Origin: Foliamicus sp965115835 | Lineage (GTDB): Bacteria > Pseudomonadota > Gammaproteobacteria > Steroidobacterales > Foliamicaceae | Length of the DNA: 64,000 nucleotides | NCBI GenBank assembly: GCA_965115835.1 | Contig: OZ220471.1 | Location: 682,001-746,000, forward strand | Reading direction: 5' to 3' | Shown here: positions 44,169 through 53,400 of the stretch, piece after piece | How positions within the stretch are numbered: position 1 is the stretch's first letter | Layout of the letters: each line of letters starts with the position of its first letter | Made by a program: the position numbers and the translations under genes | Notes under the pieces: generated by a model | Database searches by the model: none | Seen by the model: the letters and a program-made list of their open reading frames with translations, nothing else | What the model was told of the DNA's origin: nothing

Positions 44169-45452
44169 TCAGCAGCCGTACGCCTGACGCAGCAGGCTGA
44201 CGGGATGGCGGTAGTCGGCAGTTCGGCCCAGTCCGTCGAGTATCTGCCGGCCGGCCAGCGGGCAATCGCTGGTGAAGTGGTCCCATTCGCCGTCCTGCGC
44301 CGAACGAACCGCAGCGCGGGCGATCTTCTCCGAAGCGTCGCGACACTCGGCGCGCACGCCGTACACGCCGTCGAAGCCGGAACAGCGCTCGATGGTCTCC
44401 ACCGTCGTGTCCGGCGCGAGTTTCAGCACCTCCGGCGTCTTGAGCCCGAAGTTCTGCACCTGCGTGTGGCAGGGCGCGTGGTACATCACCCGGCCGAGGC
44501 TATTCCTGAGCCCGGTATCGAGCGCCCCGGAGCGGTTGCGCAGCCACAGGAAGTGCAAGGGGTCCCGCGTGGCCCCGCCAACGAGTTTCACGTCTTCGTT
44601 GTCGGGAAACATTTCGGGCAACTTCTGCTGGAACATCAGTGCGCAGGATGGAACCGGCGCCAGGATCGTTCCACCTTTGCGGGCATGGGCGGCCAGCGCC
44701 GGAAGGTTCCTGCGCATCAACGCCTCCACGCCCTTGAGGTCGCCCAGTTCCAGCCGCGGCATGCCGCAGCAGGTTTCGGACGGCATCATGGTGGCGTCGA
44801 TGCCGTTATGGGCCAGCACGGCAAAGAGGTCGTCGATGATTTCCGGGCCGTGAAAGTCCCCGTAGCAGGTGGCGAACACCAGCACTTCGCCCTCGCCCCG
44901 ACTGCGCGCCTTGCGCTCCCGGTGGGGATGGAAATCGGGCAAGGGCGAGCGGCGACTGATACCGGCCACCTTCTCCAGCGCAGAACGCGCCATGGCGTTA
45001 CGGTTCAGCGCGTTCACGGTCTGGGCCACTACCGGTATGCCAGCCAGCCGGCCCACGGTGCGCGGCGCGGCCAGCACACGGTCGCGCAGCCGGGCGCCGT
45101 TCTTGCGCCAGCGCTGTGCCTTGCCGCGCAGCATCAGCCGCGGGAAATCGACCATGAAGGGATGCGGAGGCACGTACGGGCACTTGGCGCGGTAGCACAT
45201 GTCGCACAGGTAGCACTGCTCCGCCACCTCCCAGTAGACACTCTTCGGTGTGGTGTCGAGCTCGCCGCTCTCGGACTCGTCGATAGCGTCGAAAAGCAGC
45301 GGGAAGGCGTTGCAGAGATTGAAACAGCGGCGACAGCCATGGCAGATGTCGAACACTCGCTCCATCTCGGCGAGCAAGGCAGGCTCGTCGTAGTACTCCG
45401 GCGAACGCCAGTCGATATGGCGGCTGACCGGGCCGGACGCTGTTTCGGTCAT
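44169..45452 (-). CDS. iron-sulfur protein with CCG domains (HdrD/GlpC-like)
   Basis: 427 aa. The N-terminal half has two ferredoxin-like cysteine clusters (CHGCRRCFNLC and CYLCDMCYRAKCP) for [4Fe-4S] centres. The C-terminal half has two CCG-type cysteine-rich domains (ETCCGMPRLE and the CxGFDG..CRDAS region) as in heterodisulfide reductase subunit B and GlpC. It is likely an electron-transfer component handing electrons to the linked rubrerythrin; that link is inferred from conserved neighbourhood. Confidence 0.9.
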   Translation of the reverse strand: MTETASGPVSRHIDWRSPEYYDEPALLAEMERVFDICHGCRRCFNLCNAFPLLFDAIDESESGELDTTPKSVYWEVAEQCYLCDMCYRAKCPYVPPHPFMVDFPRLMLRGKAQRWRKNGARLRDRVLAAPRTVGRLAGIPVVAQTVNALNRNAMARSALEKVAGISRRSPLPDFHPHRERKARSRGEGEVLVFATCYGDFHGPEIIDDLFAVLAHNGIDATMMPSETCCGMPRLELGDLKGVEALMRRNLPALAAHARKGGTILAPVPSCALMFQQKLPEMFPDNEDVKLVGGATRDPLHFLWLRNRSGALDTGLRNSLGRVMYHAPCHTQVQNFGLKTPEVLKLAPDTTVETIERCSGFDGVYGVRAECRDASEKIARAAVRSAQDGEWDHFTSDCPLAGRQILDGLGRTADYRHPVSLLRQAYGC

Positions 45453-45643
45453 GGGCGCAGGAGCGAGGGCGCCCTGCCCTCATCGAACATGAAGTTCCCT
45501 CGGGGTTTTGCTCATATCGCCATCATTCGCGCCCATTCGCCACGGCGGCAAGCGCGCCGCACTCCGTTACTCATGAAACGGAAGTATTGGAAGCCTGCAA
45601 GGACCCGGCGCCCAGGAAGCGATCGGGCCCCCTGACGCCGGAA

Positions 45644-46063
45644 TCAGCCGTCGAGACTGTCGAGCGCCCTCTGGAAGCGGTTGGCGTGGCTGCGCTCGGC
45701 CTTGGCCAGCGTTTCGAACCAGTCGGCGATTTCGTCAAAACCTTCCTCACGCGCGGTTCTGGCCATGCCGGGATACATGTCGGTGTACTCGTAGGTCTCG
45801 CCGGCGATGGCCGCCACAAGGTTGTCGGCGGTGCTGCCGATGGGCTTGCCGGTGGCCGGATCGCCCACCGCCTTGAGGTACTCGAGGTGGCCATGGGCGT
45901 GGCCGGTCTCGCCTTCCGCCGTTGAGCGGAACACCGTGGCCACATCGTTGTAGCCTTCCACATCGGCCTTGGCGGCGAAGTAGAGGTAGCGGCGGTTCGC
46001 CTGCGACTCTCCGGAGAAGGCGTCCTTCAGGTTCTGTTCCGTTCTGGTGTCTTTCAGGGTCAT
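45644..46063 (-). CDS. rubrerythrin family protein without rubredoxin domain
   Basis: 139 aa, a four-helix bundle with the diiron ligands in GESQANRRYLYFAAKAD, EGETGHAHGHLEYL, ETYEYTDMYPG and KAERSHANRF. The C-terminal rubredoxin domain of classical rubrerythrin is missing, so electrons must come from another protein, perhaps the CCG iron-sulfur protein encoded next. It probably reduces peroxide. A 191-bp gap separates it from that gene; the ATG follows a short AT-rich leader. Confidence 0.92.
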   Translation of the reverse strand: MTLKDTRTEQNLKDAFSGESQANRRYLYFAAKADVEGYNDVATVFRSTAEGETGHAHGHLEYLKAVGDPATGKPIGSTADNLVAAIAGETYEYTDMYPGMARTAREEGFDEIADWFETLAKAERSHANRFQRALDSLDG

Positions 46064-46214
46064 TTCAGGCTCCGTTTTCAGCGGGGTGGGAATAGTGTTC
46101 GCATTCTAGCATCAGATCGGATTTCCCGCTCCCCGCACCCTTGCCCGAAACAGGGCCTGCGGGTACCCTCAATCCATCCGCCTGTCGTCGCCCGCAAGGG
46201 CCAGGGAGTACCGC

Positions 46215-46649
46215 ATGCCCACAAGCCACATTCCCGAGGGCTACACCTCGGTCACGCCGTACATGGTGGTCGTTGATGTCGACGAGCTGGTCGATTTCGT
46301 CAAGGCTGCCTTTGGCGCTATCGAAAAGGAGCGCATTCCCAACCAGGACGGAAAAACGGGACACGCCGAAGTGCTGATCGGCAACTCCCACGTGATGATG
46401 GGGCGGGCGCAGGACGATTACCCCGCGATGCGCTGCATGATTTACCTCTATGTACCGGACGCCGACGCGACCTGGGCGCAGGCGCAAGCGGCCGGCGCAA
46501 CCTCCGTGCAGGAACCCGAAGACATGTTCTACGGCGACCGCAGCGCGGCCGTGCGTGACCCGGCGGGCAATATCTGGACCATCGCTACTCACAAGGAAAC
46601 CCTGAGCCCGGAAACGCTGGCCCGACTCGCCAGGGAGAACATGCGCTGA
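46215..46649 (+). CDS. VOC (glyoxalase/bleomycin-resistance) family protein
   Basis: 144 aa, the PhnB-like subgroup of the vicinal oxygen chelate fold: TPYMVVVDVDELVDFVKAAFG at the start, then GHAEVLIGNSHVMMGRA and the second repeat ending FYGDRSAAVRDPAGNIWTIATH. Candidate metal ligands are the His in GHAEV and the Asp/Glu near DMFYGDR. The substrate is unknown. It lies 40 bp before xseB. Confidence 0.88.
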   Translation: MPTSHIPEGYTSVTPYMVVVDVDELVDFVKAAFGAIEKERIPNQDGKTGHAEVLIGNSHVMMGRAQDDYPAMRCMIYLYVPDADATWAQAQAAGATSVQEPEDMFYGDRSAAVRDPAGNIWTIATHKETLSPETLARLARENMR

Positions 46650-46689
46650 AGCTCGAAGGCTACAATGCGGCCAGGGAGGGTTTGTCCGA

Positions 46690-46956
46690 ATGAGCGGGGA
46701 AAAGCCGGCGGAAGGTGTCCGGGGATTGGAGCAATCGCTCGAGGACCTCGAGCGGATCGTCGTCAGCCTGGAGAAAGGCGACCTGCCCCTGGCCGAGGCC
46801 ATCAGGCAGTTCGAGCGCGGCGTAAGGCTCACCCGCCGCTGTCAGTCAGTGCTCAAGGAAGCCGAACAGAAGGTCAAGGTGCTAAGCGAGGGCATGCTGG
46901 AGGATGTGGACCCCTCGACTCTCGAGAAAGACGACAACGAATCGCTGCCCTTCTGA
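46690..46956 (+). CDS. xseB: exodeoxyribonuclease VII small subunit
   Basis: 88 aa. XseB coats the long coiled coil of XseA. The conserved helical core FE/LEQSLEDLERIVVSLEKGDLPL and AIRQFERGVRLTRRCQ is clear. In many gammaproteobacteria xseB is followed by ispA and dxs, which serve the MEP isoprenoid route. Here a TonB receptor follows instead, in line with the mevalonate genes found elsewhere in the window. Confidence 0.93.
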   Translation: MSGEKPAEGVRGLEQSLEDLERIVVSLEKGDLPLAEAIRQFERGVRLTRRCQSVLKEAEQKVKVLSEGMLEDVDPSTLEKDDNESLPF

Positions 46957-47069
46957 TTCCCGGACCGCAGCCCAGGGTTTATTGTTTGTCAACAAGTGTT
47001 ACTATTTCGCCTTGTCGTCTTTCAACTCTTCTTTTGACTCTATCCATGTTTTGGGGGACCAGCCAAGCC

Positions 47070-49640
47070 ATGAAACCATCTTTGCGCTACCTTGCTTCTT
47101 CAGCCTTGCTTTTCCCGCTCCTTGCCTTCCTTGCTACCGGGCCGGCAACCGCCCAGGGTCAGGATCCCGTCCAGGCCAGCTCCTCGGCCGCGCTCGAAGA
47201 GATTGTGGTGGTGGGCTCGCGGCGTCGCGACCGCTCCGCTGCGGACTCGCCGGTGCCGGTGGACGTGATCGGCAGCGACCAGTTCCGGGCTCACGGCGAT
47301 TCGGACATGGACTCGCTGCTTGCAGCGATGGTGCCGTCCTACAACGTGGCCCAGGAACCGATCAGCGATGCGGCGACATTCATTCGTCCCGCCACCTTGC
47401 GCTCCCTGCCGCCCGACGCCACGCTGGTGCTGGTGAACGGCAAGCGGCGCCACCGCGCAGCCGTAATCGCCCTGCTGGGCGCGGGTGTTTCCGGCGGCTC
47501 GCAGGGGGCCGACCTTTCGGCGATCCCGGCGATTGCTCTGGACCGTCTGGAGGTTCTGCGTGACGGCGCTTCGGCCCAATACGGCTCCGACGCTATCGCA
47601 GGCATCATGAACTTCGTACTCAAGGAAAACGCCGAAGGAGCCGTCTTCGACGCCAAGTGGGGCACGCACTACGAAGGCGACGGCGACGCCATGACGCTGG
47701 CCGCCAACATCGGCCTGCCGCTCAGCGCCAACGGTTTCGTGAACCTGAGCGCCGAATGGAAGGAATCCGACCCCACCAGCCGCAGTGCGCAGCGCGGCGA
47801 CGCCCAGGCGCTGATTGACGCGGGCAACACCCATGTGCGGCAGCCGGCGCAGATCTGGGGAGCGCCGGAAATCTCCGACGACTTCAAGTTCTTCGGCAAT
47901 CTGGGCGCGGAAATCGGCGGCGGCAACGAATTCTACGCCTTTGGCAACTGGGCCAAACGTCAGGTAGAGGGAGGCTTCTACTATCGGAATCCGCACACCC
48001 GGGGCGGCGTGTTTCGCGGGCCGGTGCTGGAGGACGGAATCCCCACCGTGAAGGTGGCGGATCTGTCCGGGGACATGTCAGGCAACTGCCCGGCAGTGCG
48101 AATCGTGAACAATGTCGCGGACCCAACCGCCCTGGCGCAGATCGCGCGCGACCCGAACTGCTACTCGCTGATCGAAAAGTTTCCCGGCGGGTTCACGCCG
48201 CAATTCGGCGGTTATGTGCATGACCTCAGCATGGCAGGCGGCGTGCGCGGCGAGTTGGCGGGCGACTGGCGTTTCGATGTCAGCGCCACCGCGGGACGCA
48301 GCAACGCGCAGTTCTATATCTACAACACGATCAACCCGCAACTTCTGTCGCGGCGCAACGACATTCCCGTGCACTACAACGCCGGGGCCTACACCGAAAC
48401 CGACCGCGTGCTCAACATCGATTTTTCCAGGCCTTTCGATTCCGGCTTCTGGGGGCCGCTGAATCTGGCGCTGGGCCTGGAGTATCGCGACGAGACCTTC
48501 AAGATCGAGAACGGCGAGCCCGATTCCTATTTCATCGACCTGAATTTGGCGGCCCAGGGCTTCGGCGTGGGCTCCAACGGTTTCCCCGGCTTCCAGCCGG
48601 GCGACGCGGGCGAGAACACCATCAGCGCCTACGCTGGCTATATCGACCTGGAGTCCGATGTAACCGACCGGTTGCTGCTGGGCGCCGCGCTGCGTTTCGA
48701 GAACTACTCGGAGTTCGGCGACACGCTGGACGGCAAGGTCGCGGCGCGCTACCAGATCAGCGATGCGCTTGCGATCCGAGGCGCGGCGAGCACCGGATTC
48801 CGGGTGCCTACGGCCGGACAGGCCAACCTGCGTAACGTCACCACGGAATTCCAGATGGGCATGCTGGCCGACATCGCTACCCTGCCGCCTACCAATCCCG
48901 TGGCGCAGCAGAAGGGCGCCAAGCCCCTGACGCCCGAGGAATCGGTCAACCTGACGCTGGGAGTGGTGTTCAACGTGAACGACCTGGACGTGACGCTGGA
49001 CTACTACAACATCGAAATCGAGGATCGCATCGCCTTTACGAGCCGCTTCACCCTGACTCCGGAGGACATCCAGGCGCTTCTCGCTGCGGGCGTGAGCGAC
49101 GCCACGAGTTTTTCCTCGGTGCGGTTCTTCTCGAACCAGCAGACGGTGAAAGCCTCCGGAATCGATCTGGTGGCCACTTACCCCTTCGATCTGGCGGGCG
49201 GTTCCTCCAGTCTCACCGTGGTGGCCAACTGGTCGGACATCGAACTGACCCGCTTCGATCCCGACTTCACCAGCGAGAACCGCAGGTTGCAGATCGAAAA
49301 AGGGCGCCCGGACATCCGCCTTACGGCCACATGGACCCACCTGCAGGGCCCTTGGCGGTTCATGGCGCGGGCGCGCTACTACGGCGAGTACTACGATGCG
49401 CCCACCAACGACGGGTCGGTGTCCTTCTATCCCGATCCGAGCGTGGTGGTGGATGCCGAAGTGTCCTGGGATGTGCGTGACGACCTCTCGGTTCTGGTGG
49501 GGTTGCAAAACCTCCTCGACGAGTACCCGAGCACCAATCCCAACGGCGAGGTGGCCGGCCTGATCTACCCGGAACAGTCCCCGTTCAGTTTCAACGGCGG
49601 CTTCTACTACTTCCGGGCCACCTGGACCCCGGCATTCTAG
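47070..49640 (+). CDS. TonB-dependent outer membrane receptor
   Basis: 856 aa from ATG 47070, which opens into a signal peptide (KPSLRYLASSALLFPLLAFL, cleaved near ATAQ). A TonB-box-like LEEIVVVGSRRRDRSA and the plug domain (SPVPVDVIGSDQFRAHG; RLEVLRDGASAQYGSDAIAG) follow, then a long barrel with GLEYRDETFKIENGEPDSY-like strands and an aromatic last residue (TWTPAF). The plug motif VLVNGKRRHRAA is typical of a large receptor subclass in marine gammaproteobacteria. The substrate is unknown. The in-frame ATG at 47046 is a less likely start. Confidence 0.93.
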   Translation: MKPSLRYLASSALLFPLLAFLATGPATAQGQDPVQASSSAALEEIVVVGSRRRDRSAADSPVPVDVIGSDQFRAHGDSDMDSLLAAMVPSYNVAQEPISDAATFIRPATLRSLPPDATLVLVNGKRRHRAAVIALLGAGVSGGSQGADLSAIPAIALDRLEVLRDGASAQYGSDAIAGIMNFVLKENAEGAVFDAKWGTHYEGDGDAMTLAANIGLPLSANGFVNLSAEWKESDPTSRSAQRGDAQALIDAGNTHVRQPAQIWGAPEISDDFKFFGNLGAEIGGGNEFYAFGNWAKRQVEGGFYYRNPHTRGGVFRGPVLEDGIPTVKVADLSGDMSGNCPAVRIVNNVADPTALAQIARDPNCYSLIEKFPGGFTPQFGGYVHDLSMAGGVRGELAGDWRFDVSATAGRSNAQFYIYNTINPQLLSRRNDIPVHYNAGAYTETDRVLNIDFSRPFDSGFWGPLNLALGLEYRDETFKIENGEPDSYFIDLNLAAQGFGVGSNGFPGFQPGDAGENTISAYAGYIDLESDVTDRLLLGAALRFENYSEFGDTLDGKVAARYQISDALAIRGAASTGFRVPTAGQANLRNVTTEFQMGMLADIATLPPTNPVAQQKGAKPLTPEESVNLTLGVVFNVNDLDVTLDYYNIEIEDRIAFTSRFTLTPEDIQALLAAGVSDATSFSSVRFFSNQQTVKASGIDLVATYPFDLAGGSSSLTVVANWSDIELTRFDPDFTSENRRLQIEKGRPDIRLTATWTHLQGPWRFMARARYYGEYYDAPTNDGSVSFYPDPSVVVDAEVSWDVRDDLSVLVGLQNLLDEYPSTNPNGEVAGLIYPEQSPFSFNGGFYYFRATWTPAF

Positions 49641-49975
49641 CCCGGCAGGGTTTGGCCAACAGCGATTGCGCCGGCGCCGATATCGCAGATCCGAACGCTG
49701 TTGTCGTCGGTAGCGAGCGTGGAGCCCGCCGGGCGGTCCGAGACGCCCGGGTTCGCGGGCGAGCCCGAGTGCGTCGCCGCGTTCTGTACAGTGCTCCGGA
49801 AGCGCGGAGCCAGCGAGGCTGAAGCAGAAAGATAACTCGCCTCCCCCTGTCGCCGTAACCGGAGGCCGCCAACGGGATCATGCCGGATTGGCAAGACATC
49901 AGGCTTGTTGCCCATATCGGTCGGGCACAACTTTCATCTTTCCAGATTCAGACGCATGCCAAGACTTGATTCGGA

Positions 49976-50290
49976 GTGATGGGGGCGTTGTCTCTGCCTG
50001 GTTTGGGTAGAGGCTTCCGCATCTATCGCAGTTTTCGCATCAATGTCGCTATGCCGAAGGACGTATTCGAGCGCCTTCGCAAGATCCGGGCCTGTCAACA
50101 GTTGCGCGCCGAAGGCTGCCGCGAGGCCACGGCGCTGCAGGCCATAGGCTTCTCGCGCGCAACGTAACTACCGCTCCAGGCGAACTCACCTCAGGCGCTG
50201 GAGCCGTTCCCGGCGCGCGCCCGGGCGCAGTCGTCTGATTCGGAAACCGTAGCGCCCGATCCGGGCCATATCCTGGTGCGCGCCCGGCCA
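49976..50290 (+). pseudogene. probable transposase N-terminal relic
   Basis: The first 63 codons end in a helix-turn-helix-like stretch (LRAEGCREATALQAIGFSRAT), as at the start of integrase-type transposases where RATYYRW usually follows. The frame stops at once, but a shifted frame continues with NYRSRRTHLRRWSRSRR, an Arg-rich stretch like the next part of such proteins. No catalytic DDE domain or terminal repeats remain nearby. The rest of 49641-50488 shows no gene I can support. Confidence 0.4.
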
Positions 50291-50488
50291 CGGTGCTTGC
50301 CTTAGCAGGGCTGGGGCGCCCGCCTCGCTTTCGACGTTGCGGAGCAGAGTCAGGGTCAGGGAAAAGAGATTCTAATTCGTTAATAGTTCAAGTTCAGTTT
50401 CAGGCATGTGTTCGTTTCCAGTGGCTGTTTGTGATCTGGTCAGCCGATTCCGTCCCATGACCTTGCTGTTTTTCAAGGAGGCAGCCTC

Positions 50489-53400
50489 ATGTTCAAGTCA
50501 CCAGTAGTACAGCTTTTGCAGGCTCGTTTGGAGAAGGCGCTGCGTCGTCGTCGCGAGCATCCGTCGCGCGCGGACCTTTTCATGATTCCGGTGTTGGCGC
50601 TGGCGCTGGACGCCTGCGGTGGCGGCGGTTCGCAAAGGCCCACTCCGCCTCCGCCTCCTCCGCCGCCCCCTCCGGCGGCGGCGACGATCACGGCGGCGGA
50701 CGAGGCTTCGGTGGCGGAGAATGCCGATGGCGCCGAGGTGACTTCGGTGGCCACGGAGAACGCCACTTCGGTGACGGTGGACGACGATCGTTTCGAGGTT
50801 GTGGGCGGCCAGCTCAAGCTCAAGGCGGGTGAGAGTTTCGACTTCGAGGCCTGGGACGGTTCGCCGATCGAGGTGACGATCACGGCCAGCGGCGCGGGCG
50901 CTTCCGCCGAGCACACGGTGAGCGTGAGCATTACGGATGTCAACGAGAGTCCTTCGCTTTCGGTAATGGAGGGCGAGCGGGTTCCGGGCGATGCGGGCGC
51001 GCTGTCGAGTTTGACTGTGATGGAGAACATGATGGGTTCGCAGCTTCCGCCGCTGGTGAAGTTCGAGGTGATGGATCCGGACGAGGCGGACGAGGATCTT
51101 CTGATGGGTTCGATGGGCAGGGACGCCATCACGTTGAGCGATGATCGCTTCGAGGTGATTGTGGATTCCGAGGGTAGTTTGTGGCTGGCGCTGAAGTCGG
51201 GCGCGAGTCTCGACTACGAGGTGGACGGCAGTTCGGTGATGGTGACGGTGACCTTTACCGACAGCGCCGGCAACACGGCGATGACGACTGTGGAGGTGAT
51301 GGTTACCGACGGCAACGATGCGCCGGTGTTTGCGCAGTCGAGTTATTCGTTCGATCTGCATGAGAACGCCGACGGCAGCGAGACGGCGGTGATGCTGGGG
51401 ATGGTGTCGGCCACCGACCAGGACTCGTCCGACACGCACATGTTTTCCATTACGGGGGGCAACGAGTCGGGCAAGTTCATGATCGATTCGGCCACGGGCG
51501 CGCTCCACTATGTGGGCACGGGCGAGGACTACCGTGCGCAGTCGATGGGTCCTGCGTATACGCTGACGGTTCGGGTTACCGACAACCGTGGCGCTTCTGC
51601 CGATGCGACGGTGGAGGTGATGGTTCTGAACGTCAACGAGGCGCCGATGTTCGGGCAGTCGAGTTACTCGTTCGATCTGATGGAGAACGCCGACGGCAGC
51701 GAGACGGCGGTGATGGTGGGGACGGTGTCGGCTGCGGACCCGGACGAAGGCGATCCGGTTACCTACTCGATTACGGGGGGCAACGAAGACGGCAAGTTCA
51801 TGATCGATTCGGCCACGGGCGCGATCCACTATGTGGGGATGGGCGAGGATCGCGAGTCGGACATGAGCAGTTACGAGTTGACGGTGATGGCCAGCGACGG
51901 CAGCGAGAGTTCCGAAGTCATGGTGACGATTTCGGTGACGGACGTGAACGACAGCATGCCGATGTTCGTGTTCGGCGAGGACATGAGCTCGTACAGTTTC
52001 GGTTTGCAGGAGAACGCTGACGGCAGCGAGACGGCGGTGATGGTGGGTATGGTGATGGCGACGGACGCGGACGGCGACTCGCTCACCTACTCGATCACGG
52101 GGGGCAACGAGGACGGCAAGTTCATGATCGACGCGTCTACGGGCGCGCTCCACTATGTGGGGATGGGCGAGAACTACGAGTCGTCGATGCGTGTTCACGA
52201 GTTGACGGTGATGGCCAGCGACGGCGAGCACGAGGCGAGCGCGATGGTGCGCGTGATGGTTGAGGACGTGAACGAGGCGCCGATGGTGCGCGGCGCGGGT
52301 CTTGAGCCGTTTGCCTTGGTTGCGGGTCGCGAGGGTCGCATGGAGGTGGACCTGAAGTCGTTGTTTACGGATCCCGACGGCGACGAGATGAGTTTCATGC
52401 TTTCGGGCAATGCGCCGGAGTGGCTGAACTTTTCGGTGACTCTCACGGGCACGGGCGCGGACCGTACTGTGATGGGCGTCTTGTCGGGTACGCCTCCGGC
52501 GGGTCGCGACCTGTCGGCGCGGGTTTCGATAGTGGCTGCCGACGGTGACGGTCTGGAGGGTAGCGCGGCCCTGGATGTGGTGGTTGACGCCCGCAACTCG
52601 GCGCCCACCTCGATCTATCTGAGCGTGGAGCAATCGAGTGGCGTCGTGATCCGCACCAGCAGCGTTACGGTGGACGAGAACGTGGCAGGCGCGTTGCTGG
52701 GCGCGATTGTGGTGACGGACGCGGACGATCCCCGTCACCCGCACGGTCAGCACAAGTTCACGTTCATGGTTGGCGGCAAGTCGGACGATCGTTTCGAGGT
52801 TGTGGACGGTCAGTTGAGACTCAAGGACGGCGTATCGCTGAACCATGAGGACGCTTCGCGGATTGCCTTGCGGATCACGGCCACGGACATGGCGGTTGGC
52901 GACGAGGCGATGGCGGGCGAGGAGGCATCGGTATCGACGACCGTCACGATCAACGTCCGGGATGTGGACGCGGGCGACGGTCCGGTTGCCGGCAAGATAG
53001 GCAACTGGTGGGTTACGTTGGACGAGGATCTGGACGCGGAGGATGTTCGCGAGGGCGACTGGCTGAGTTTTCGGCTGCGTCTTGACGGTCTCGACAAGAT
53101 GCCTGCGTTTGTGGACGAGGACGGCGACACGCTGACTTTTTCCCTGTCGGACGATTCGCCGTCATGGCTTCAGATTGACAGCAAGGGGCGTTTCACCAAT
53201 AAGGCGAACATGCTTGCGGAGGCGGGCGTGTATGAGGTGACGGTGATTGCGACCGACCCGACGGGCAATTCGGCGCGCAGCACGTTCCGGATTGCGGTAG
53301 CGGTTTCCGACAGCAACGACCGCGACAACGATCGTCCGGACATCCGCGACGTGATCGAGTATGACTACACGGAAGGTACGGGATCGCGGAAGGTGGCCGA

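Noticed and set aside
47000..47069. TTGTCAACAA palindrome as an operator for the second TonB receptor
   Set aside because: The match is short and AT-rich, no regulator is nearby, and no second copy was found by eye.
51331..52260. Regular repeats suggesting a CRISPR array
   Set aside because: Units are >300 bp, in frame and coding for cadherin domains. No short repeat-spacer pattern occurs anywhere in the window.
50498..52846. 782-residue minus-strand frame opposite the cadherin repeats
   Set aside because: Low-complexity His/Arg-rich translation mirrors the Asp/Gly/Val-rich sense codons. No start context was seen.
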